A stretch of 64,000 nt of DNA from Ixodes scapularis. Taxonomy: Eukaryota; Arthropoda; Arachnida; Ixodida; Ixodidae. Made by a program: the position numbers and the translations under genes. Shown here piece after piece: positions 27,001 through 36,000 of this stretch. The notes beneath the pieces were generated by a model. The model was not told where the DNA came from and searched no databases. It saw only the letters and a list, made by a program, of their open reading frames with translations. Numbering within the stretch: the stretch's first letter is position 1; each line of letters begins with the position of its first letter. The DNA is taken from the NCBI RefSeq assembly GCF_016920785.2, contig NW_024609857.1, forward strand, positions 10,807,618-10,871,617, given 5' to 3'.

Positions 27001-30000
27001 TTGCCTCCCGAAGTTCAGCCTTCGGGCACCGATGAAGTAGGACGCTGGACCGACAATGGGCTTCCCATGGTTGTGGTGAGTTTTTTCTGCTCTTAACTGC
27101 ATCATTTGAAAATAATGAAAAACCTTGTATCTTGTAAGTATGAAATCAATCTGTAGCAAGGATAGCATGGGGCTAAGGGTAACAAATTTGCTAGCAGCTG
27201 CATACACTCAAATCTTATAGCTCTAATGCTATGCTTCGTTGTGCTGTTAAACAGTTTCAACGATAATTTTACCTGGCAGATCAGTTCTTTAGTGCTCTTT
27301 ACTAGAAAATTCAGAATTTTTTAACTCTGGAGATCTTAGCTAGTGGTCAAATTTTAAGCAGGAATTGTTGCTGAGACACTAACTTGGGTGGAAGAATGCA
27401 TTGGCAGTCTCCAACTTGGAACAGCCAGAAAGAAGAGAGCTGAGGTTTTGCTATCTTTTTTCTCTGCTCCCAGTCCATGTTGAGGCTTTCACAAGGGTTT
27501 GTTCATCTTTCTGTCTTCTTTCTTGGTACATGCATGCACACTTATGCTGTGCTCGGTTCTTTTAGTCTAATTTTAAATAGAGTTTGAAATTGTAAATGAT
27601 GTGTACGCGTGCCAAGCATCAACATTTTGCATCGGTGCACATGTCGAGTTTCACCACTTTGCACCGGCGTGCTAGGAGGAGCAGCTGATGCAGGGGAACA
27701 TCCGAATTAGCCTCATGGAGCTCAGAAATATTGCTCACTCTTGCAAGTTGACATTCTTTGGTTACAATTATAGATCAATCCTTAATTTTAAACAGCAGTC
27801 TGAAGAAAGTAGTCGATTAGTATTTGAATGATAATGGCAGTCCTCTACAGCTGCGAAAGCCCATGTAAAGTAAATTGCCGCACGAGAGTTGCTTATTGCC
27901 TCATCCGTGGACTTCCAAAAGCATTATCGGTCATTATGTTTTCCTTGGTCATACATTCTTTTTTTACTGCAATCCCCCTGAGAAGCCTACAAATAAAGTT
28001 CCACCATGCAAGTACTTCCAGTCTCTCCACCGGGGCTGTTACTGGAGAGGTGTCTATGACGAATGAGTTTAACGAGGCTTGTTGTGCTAATCAGAGAGAC
28101 ATGTGCGTGTCCCCTTCTGCTTGTCCGCTTCTGTTAGGGTTCGCAAGTTTCCCGAGATTTAGGAACCAGTGTAAGAAAATACTACGTGCTAGACATGGGT
28201 TCTCCTTGCTCATTTCAACAGGTGCGCATTGGAGGGAACCTTCGCTTTGAGGTGGGCTACCTGCGCTACGAAGTGGCCAAGAAGTATGGCTTTCCTCCGG
28301 AGGCCATTGGAGGGCTTGCAGCCAGCGCGGTGGCTCTGGTTCTGCTCAGCGTGGTCATCCTGGCCGTGCTGAAGCACAAGAGCTCCCAGGCCGAGAGAGA
28401 GTACAAGAGAATTCAGCTGCAGATGGACGACCTTGAGAAGAGTGTCCGCATCGAATGCAAACAGGGTGATCTGCTTTTACCATTACCTACTACTCTCCGT
28501 TTCATCTCGCGATAGTGTGAGTATCAGTGAGCTTCAAGAAATGTGCCGAGTCACGTGGGACACGTAGCCGCATGATGTGTTCACAGCGCTGAGGTAGCTG
28601 GGATGGCTTGTAGCCTCCACTGCAGTCCATCGTAAGATAAAACGAATGATGAAACAAAAAATGAAATTGGTCGCACCAAACATTCAAAATGTTTTCTTTC
28701 TTTTTCATGTGTGATCCATCTTACCAGGCATTAGCCAGTGCTCTGCACCTTCTCTACTTTATTCACTATGCACACTGTTCATAGGATGGTCAGGTTGAAG
28801 TTGTCTCAGTATCAGTGTGGCAGTAGACAATTGTAAATTTAACTTGTGGGATTCTGTTTTGTTGGAGTTCATAATTTAGTAGCACTTAAAGCATTTATTA
28901 ATATTTATGGGGTGAAAAATATACATCATACTGTTGTTCTGCACATGAAAGTTGGGTGGTAAGGGCAACTGGCACAATTTGGGGACAGAAAAGGGCTGAA
29001 CAGTTTTCATTGCGATAATCTTAGCACCAAGAAGCATTTTTGTCTGTTTTCTTAACTGTTTGTTGTTTGTTCTAGCATTTGCAGAGCTCCAGACAGTTGT
29101 CACCGACCTGACCAATGACTTGCAGTCCGTAGGCATCCCAACATTAGACCACCGGACCTACGTGATGAAGGTTTTCTTCCCTGGTGTGTACGACCACCCA
29201 CTGTTGCAAGACAACAAGGTACTTCAGAAGCTTCCCGGTTGATAGCTCGCTGTAAATGGGTTTACGGCAGACCGACGGGGATTTGAATTCTTCTCCATCC
29301 CCTTCCAGTTGAAGAACAACGGCATCTACAGCAACTATGAAGTGGCAATGTCCCAGTTCCAACAGTTGATCCTAAACAAGAGCTTCCTCGTAACCTTCAT
29401 CAACACCCTGGAGAGCCAGAAGTCCTTCACCATTCGTGACAGGGTCAACGTGGCCTCCTTGCTGATGATCATTTTCATGGGGAGGCTGGAGTATGGAACT
29501 GAGTAAGTAGTGTGGACTAAAAGTCGCCCGTCTAGACACAAGTGAATTGGATTAGTGATTTCGTCTACATTCTCTCCTTTTTTCAATTTCTATAATTTTA
29601 TGCTGTGCCAGCTATGACCATTCGTTTTGGTTGTTTGAGACAAATGGTACAGTGCAGATAGTTTCATAGAGATTTTACGAATGTTGACGATCAAGTTTAT
29701 TCACCTCGAAACTAGTAGTGTAATGTGTTACTGAGGGGTTATTTTTAAAGATGGTAACTTTGGGAACAGGGACATGTAACTGTTTAGTTTGTTCCCTATC
29801 TCCCTCACCATCCACCTCTGCTACTGAGTAGCATAATTCGAGGTCCTTTGTCTCCTATTCCGAGTAAACTGCGGAACGTCGCGTCATCTACGCGTTTCTG
29901 CTCCCTCACTTGTGCAGCGTCCTGAGGACCCTGCTACTCCAGCTGATCGAGAAGTCGGTGAACACCAAGCACCCGCAGCTAATGCTGCGCCGGACCGAGT

Positions 30001-33000
30001 CCGTGGTGGAGAAGATGCTGACAAACTGGCTGGCCCTGAGCATGTACGACTACCTGCGAGACTATGCAGGCAGCTCCCTGTTCCTGCTCTTCAGCGCCAT
30101 CAAGCACCAGGTGGAGAAGGGGCCTGTGGACACCATCACCTACGATGCCCGCTACTCCCTTTTCGAGGCCAGGCTGCTGCGCGAACAGGTCGACTACGAG
30201 CTCGTGGTGAGTGCAACCGGATCGAATCAAGCACAAGCGAGCTTGTGGTGTGCACTTCTTTGTTGGACCGTCTGATTCAGGCCACGGGACATGCCGAACA
30301 GGAATGGTAAAGAGAATTTATAAGCAGACGGGAAGGCGAAGCAGCAGTTACAGGCATCTGGTTCAATTGGGACAGAACAAGTGATTCCTATGGACCCTTT
30401 TCGCGTCTAAAAATACAAGCCATTTCTTGCCTTCCAAGAGACATCCGGTCACTTCGTTTCGGCTGGCCTTCCGGGTCTGTTGGTGTCAAGGTTCTTGGCG
30501 CAATGAAGTTCTACAGAAATCACGAAGTTGGGGATCTAGTGAGGTTCTTATGCTGCGCTATTCAACATATAAGCGTCTTGTGGCAGTATTAAGAAATCTC
30601 CAACATACCTCTCGCTAACCGGTCTTTTAGCTGATAAAGTATTTCATGAACATTGCAAGAAGCGCTGCAGTGGTGGTGATTATGTGTCCCCTCATTTGAC
30701 CGGCAGTTCGTGGGGACGCAGAAGGCAACAGCGCCTCCTTTCGGTACTTTTATAAAAATGTTTATTACTCGACTTCTCAAGTCGTGCAGAGTGTTATCAA
30801 AGGTACAGGGGTGTGAGAACGTAACGCCAGCCGACATGTCCTGACTAATATAGCTGTAGTCTGAATTTTTTGTTATCGGTGCTTTTTATGGCATGTATAG
30901 GTCAATAAATAAAGGGTAATGTGTCATGAAAGCATAGCCAGAGAACGAGGCACCTTCCGTTATGTTTAGTGGCGATGGTCCAAAAATGGTATGATTATTT
31001 GTTCAAAGACTCTGGGTTTAGTGTGATCCTTCCTTTTCATTTAGACAATCCAAGTGATCCAAGAGGACCAAGATGAGAAGGTGCACTGCAGAGTGAATGA
31101 CTGCGACACCATCAGCCAGGTGAAGAGCAAGATCCTGGACACCCTGTACAAGAACACCCCATTCTCCTTGAGGCCGTCGATCTACGACGTAGACCTCGGT
31201 AGGTCAGCCTTCTGTATTGTCATCATTTTTTGCTAAATTTCGGTGCAGTTTGTTTTTTAGTAATGCTAATAGAGACATTGCCTTCCTTTACAGAATGGCG
31301 CCATGGACGAGGGGGTCACCTGATCTTGGCAGACGAGGATTTGACGACAAAAACAGTCAGCGGTTGGCGGCAGATCAACACACTGCGGCACTACGGCGTC
31401 AAGGACTCTGCTGTGATGAGCCTCGTTATGAAGCAGAATGACAGCTTCAGTTCTAACTGTAAGTATAGTTGCGTGGTTAATATATCGGGTTAAGCTAAGA
31501 GTGTGGGTCCCTATATCACGTGTGATCCACTTTCTAGGTTTCATTTTGGTAGTAGCCATTGAGTGCACTTTCCTGCAAAGCGGCCAGCACTGCAAAAGTG
31601 TGCTACATGATATGAAGTCATAATGAGGTAGTACATGACAGTGCCTCATCATGCCACTGCCATGTACAACCTTATAATTTTTGTTGTAATAGCTGCAAAA
31701 GCTTTGAACAACAAGTGTTAAAATTTAGATAGCATCAGCATTTAAGTCTATCATGATAAAGTTGATGAATCTGCTAAAAGGGGAAAAGAATGCTGCATCC
31801 ACCTTTTTTACTGCAATTCACAATCATTAATAATATATTTCTGAGAAAGCATGGTTTTTATTTTTTTATATATTCTTAGATGCTTCTGCATGTAATACAT
31901 GTCCTTTGCAACATATTTTCAGATCATTATCAAATGTGACAGTGAATGTGCAAATATATTCAATATCTAAAAATTTATCATAATGGTAAGACCATTATGA
32001 CAAATGTCTAGGATGGAAAAAGAAAAACAACACAAGAGGCAGAAAAACGGATCTCAGGTCATGCCATCATGATAAACTTGCACCAGCTTGCCTGCACTTG
32101 ACTTTTTTTTTTTAATGTAAAAGTTACCACTTTCTACTCCACCCTTTTGATATTGTGGGCTCAGAAGTCAAGAGACCCTTCCTTTCTGAGACGTGACCTT
32201 GATGGTGTGGCTTTTTTCCAGGCAATGTTTCGTTGAACTCCATGTCCCCGATTGTGTCCCACTGTGACCTGGAGCAAGGCATCAAGTACTGGCATCTAGT
32301 CAAGCCGGAGGATGAGACCATTGGGCAGCCCAAGGACATGCACTACAAGGCCATCCCCGAGATTTTCCTCACCAGGCTGCTTTCCACCAAGGTACGGGGC
32401 ACTTCTGCCAAACAGGCTGCTATTCAGACGTCAGAACAGGGAAGGAAATGTTTGGGTTCACTGGAAGTGCTTAAAGATGCCAGATGTCCAGGCAAAACTT
32501 TTATCTTGCACAAACATCTCCAGTCCCCAAGACCAGTCCCTGCAACATTTCTGTCTTGTTTCACAATTTTTAAGAACAGAATCCTTGCAAGTAAGTTTCT
32601 TCAATTAGACCTTTGATACCCTGCCCATGCTGTTCAGGTCAATAATATTCCTACCAGAGATGCTGAACTTTAGATACGTGGTGTAACCGCCTGCTTAGTA
32701 TATGTCCCAAGTTTCCTCTTTAATTTGCATTATTGAAGGCAAGGCGCTTGCTAAGGATTTTGAAGGATCTTCACTTTGTAGGTGTAGATGTTCTTTGAGA
32801 TTTAATTCCTTCTTTTTTTTTGAAGCATAAGGGCTTGACCTCATAAACACATATGCTCGTTTGTATCAGTGGAAGAAATCAAAGCATGCTCACTTCAGAG
32901 TCCCAGAGGAAGTCTATCACATATGGCAGTTCTCAAGCTTCTTTTTGCCGATTGATCTACCTTTACAATGGGGGCTCAGACCATTAGACATATAATGTTA

Positions 33001-36000
33001 CAATGTCAGTGGTGTTTGTAATTGTTGTTGTGTGACAGTTTGTTAATCCACCATTCATTACTTTCAGGGCACTGTGGAAAAGTTTGTCGAGGACTTCCTC
33101 AAGACAATCCTCACGGTGAACGAGGCCCTTCCACCAGCCATCAAGTGGCTCTTCGACTTGCTCGACGAGGCAGCCCACCGCTATGGCATTGTTGATCCTG
33201 AAGTGCCCCATGCCTGGAAGAGCAACTGGTGAGTGACATCAAGGCCCCTTTTTTGCTGCGACAAGTCTACTGAATTTTTCTACACATCAGGCAAAGTCGC
33301 ACCTAAAGCATAGTTGCAAAGATGTCCTTTTTAAGTCTTGTTTAGCATGAGCAGTCGTTCAATAAATGCAGTCTTGGATAGTGGAAATTGATAAGCTGAT
33401 TGATTAGTACTACAACGTTTCGATGGGAGTTTTTTTGTGGAAGCCTGGTTAGACCAGCTTTCGATTAGCACATTCATGCAATGGTGGATCGGCATTGGAA
33501 AATTAGTGGTATTCCTCAGTACGAGTAATGCAAAAGGGATTGTACGCTACAAAATAATGTGATATAACCCTCTCGGGGGAAGAGCAGTCAGTCAAGACTT
33601 GACAGTTTATAATTAAATCGCAACATACTATATAATATTCGTGGCAGAGGAATGAGGACCCTCTGTCCAGGTTTCAATTTTCCTACTATTAACCTTGCCA
33701 TTATTGAAGAGGTCGTGGGCAAGTTAGGGCCACTAGATAAGCTATGCTTAGAGTGCCAGTGCCCATTCCTTGATTTTCTTCTGGGCACCGCCACTTTGAT
33801 GCTCAGCGCAAGTGCGGGCATGATTGGCGTTTGTCACAGTTTGAAAATAAAACTTCCCAATATTGCGATACAGTGCCAGGGAGTCCAAGCAATGTTATTT
33901 TGCTCTGTTGTGAATTGTTTTAAAATATCCGAAAGATTGAAAGCTTTTTTGTGCGATTTCAGATAAAACATGAGAAAACTGGCAACAGTGATTTGAAGTA
34001 TACCAAGGTGGCAGAAGTGTTGTTACTCCAAAGCATTGCTCCTTCCGTGGCACTATGCTCCGTTTCACTTTTTAAGTGTGAGCAAAGCAGAAGCTACAAG
34101 GGGAGCTCCGGACTTTCAGTGTCTCTGCCTAGAACGCTTGCTCGTGCAGTGCAAGCACTGTTCAGGGCCACATTTTCACGCTTGTAGCATCGGCTGCATC
34201 TGGACTTAAACTAAAATGAAATATAGGACTCGTGTGTCGTTATTGTTTTCGAAAGTCTTCGCAACACTTGTCCAAGGAAAATATTAGCCAAGGATTCGAA
34301 GAGTTAGATTGTGTGTTATTCTTTGTTAGTAAACTCATTAATTCAAACCCCAGGGAGCCACAACTTTTGTTTGAATTATCGGAAGTTTGAATTATCAAAA
34401 ATTCATCTAAATACGATGCAAGATGAAATCATAAGCTGGTATGTTACACATGAAACATTGGTGAAATGTATGATAAGATTATTCATCCCTCAAAAACGTT
34501 GTCTGTCGTGGACTGTTTAGACATCGCATGGCGCCTCGCAACAGATTTAAGTTTGTTCACCCAGCAAAAGTGTTTTCTATTTTCGACTATTAGCCCCGTT
34601 GAGCGCGCTTTGTACTGAGCACCGGTGCACCACGGAGAAGCAACACCCGTGGAATCGAGCTCAACAGATATTGCTTCTCCTCAGTGCACCGGTGCACGGA
34701 AAGAAGCACGCTCAACGGGGTCGCGAGAACAAATAATGAATTACACGAAAACGCCTGTTGAATTAAGCGGCTTATGAATGCATCCAAAACATAGTGGAAC
34801 AACCGGAATTTTGAAATTTGTTTGAATTAATCAGAGCTATGAAATATCCGAGTTTGAATTATCGCGAGCCTTTTGCTTCGGGTAATTGGTGATTTCAGAA
34901 AGGCTTCACTAAGTAATCGTTTAAAGACTGTAATAAATTTGTGCACAGCGTTACATACCCCACTGTGAGCATAGCCCTAAGTAATTGCCTCAAAAGAAAG
35001 TAGGGGAATGCCAATCCCCAAGAGGATCCGCTCCAACAGGAACTGGTATCCGTCGATAAACCTTCAACAAGACAGAAAGAAATGGTCGATAGATTCAACT
35101 TTTGTACAGTAGGCATATAAGCAAGAGTTGCAATGTCCAATTCTGTTATCATATACACCAGCATGCAGCTTGGATGTCACACCGCTGCAGTGGCGCTGTC
35201 GTCACAGGCGAATCTAGTTTCTGCGCACAAGCAGTGCCCACACCTGGTGTGGGCAAATGTGGTCTTGTTTGAAAACAGCACGTTGGCCTATAGGTTGAAT
35301 GTTCACTCATGGTCCCCTCTCACTTTTAAATTTTTCTTGCTCTCTTCAGCCTGCCCCTGCGGTTTTGGGTGAACTTCATCAAGAACCCGGACTTCATCCT
35401 GGACGTGCAGAAGACGCCCATCGTGGACTCGTGCCTCTCAGTGATCGCCCAGACCCTGATGGACGCCTGCTCTACGTGCGAGCACCGGCTGGGCAAGGAC
35501 TCGCCCTCGAACAAGTTGCTCTTTGCCAAGGACATTCCCAAATACCGCCGCAAGGTGCTCGAGTTCTACCAGAGCATCGCCCTCCAGCCCAAGGTCACTG
35601 ACCAGGAGATGTGTGCGGCCATGCAGGCACTCTCCCTCGTGAGTTCCTTGCGATGGTCTCCCTTAGAGTGCCTCTAGAGCCTGAATTCTCGAACTGGGTT
35701 CCTAGGAACCCAGGGGTTCCCCAGCATACCCTCAAGGGTTCCCAGAGTACCCTCAAGAGCTCCCAGAGTACCCTCAAGAGCTCCCCAGTGTACCCTCGAG
35801 GGTTCCCCAGGATACCTTCAAGGTTTCCCTGGGGTAATTTCAAGGGTTCCCCAGGGCACCCTCAAGGGGTTTCCAGAGTACCCTGAAAAGTTCCCCAGTG
35901 CACACTCAAAAGCTCTCCAGGGTACCCTCAAGAGCTTCCCAGGATACTCTCAAGTCCCCGAGCCCATGAATTCCTTCGACCGGGTGTCCCTGTTTCAAAG

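Larger units (their letters stand above)
33229..35349 (+). other. Plexin intron w24-w25
   Basis: Holds GTTTGAATTATC-type motifs at 34371-34400 and 34820-34865 that bracket a foldback at 34594-34720, and one copy of a dispersed block (35180-35272) shared with 12189-12310. Confidence 0.55.

Noticed and set aside
35595..35886. Repetitive peptides on both strands (STLKSSQSTLKSS type)
   Set aside because: Translation of a minisatellite.
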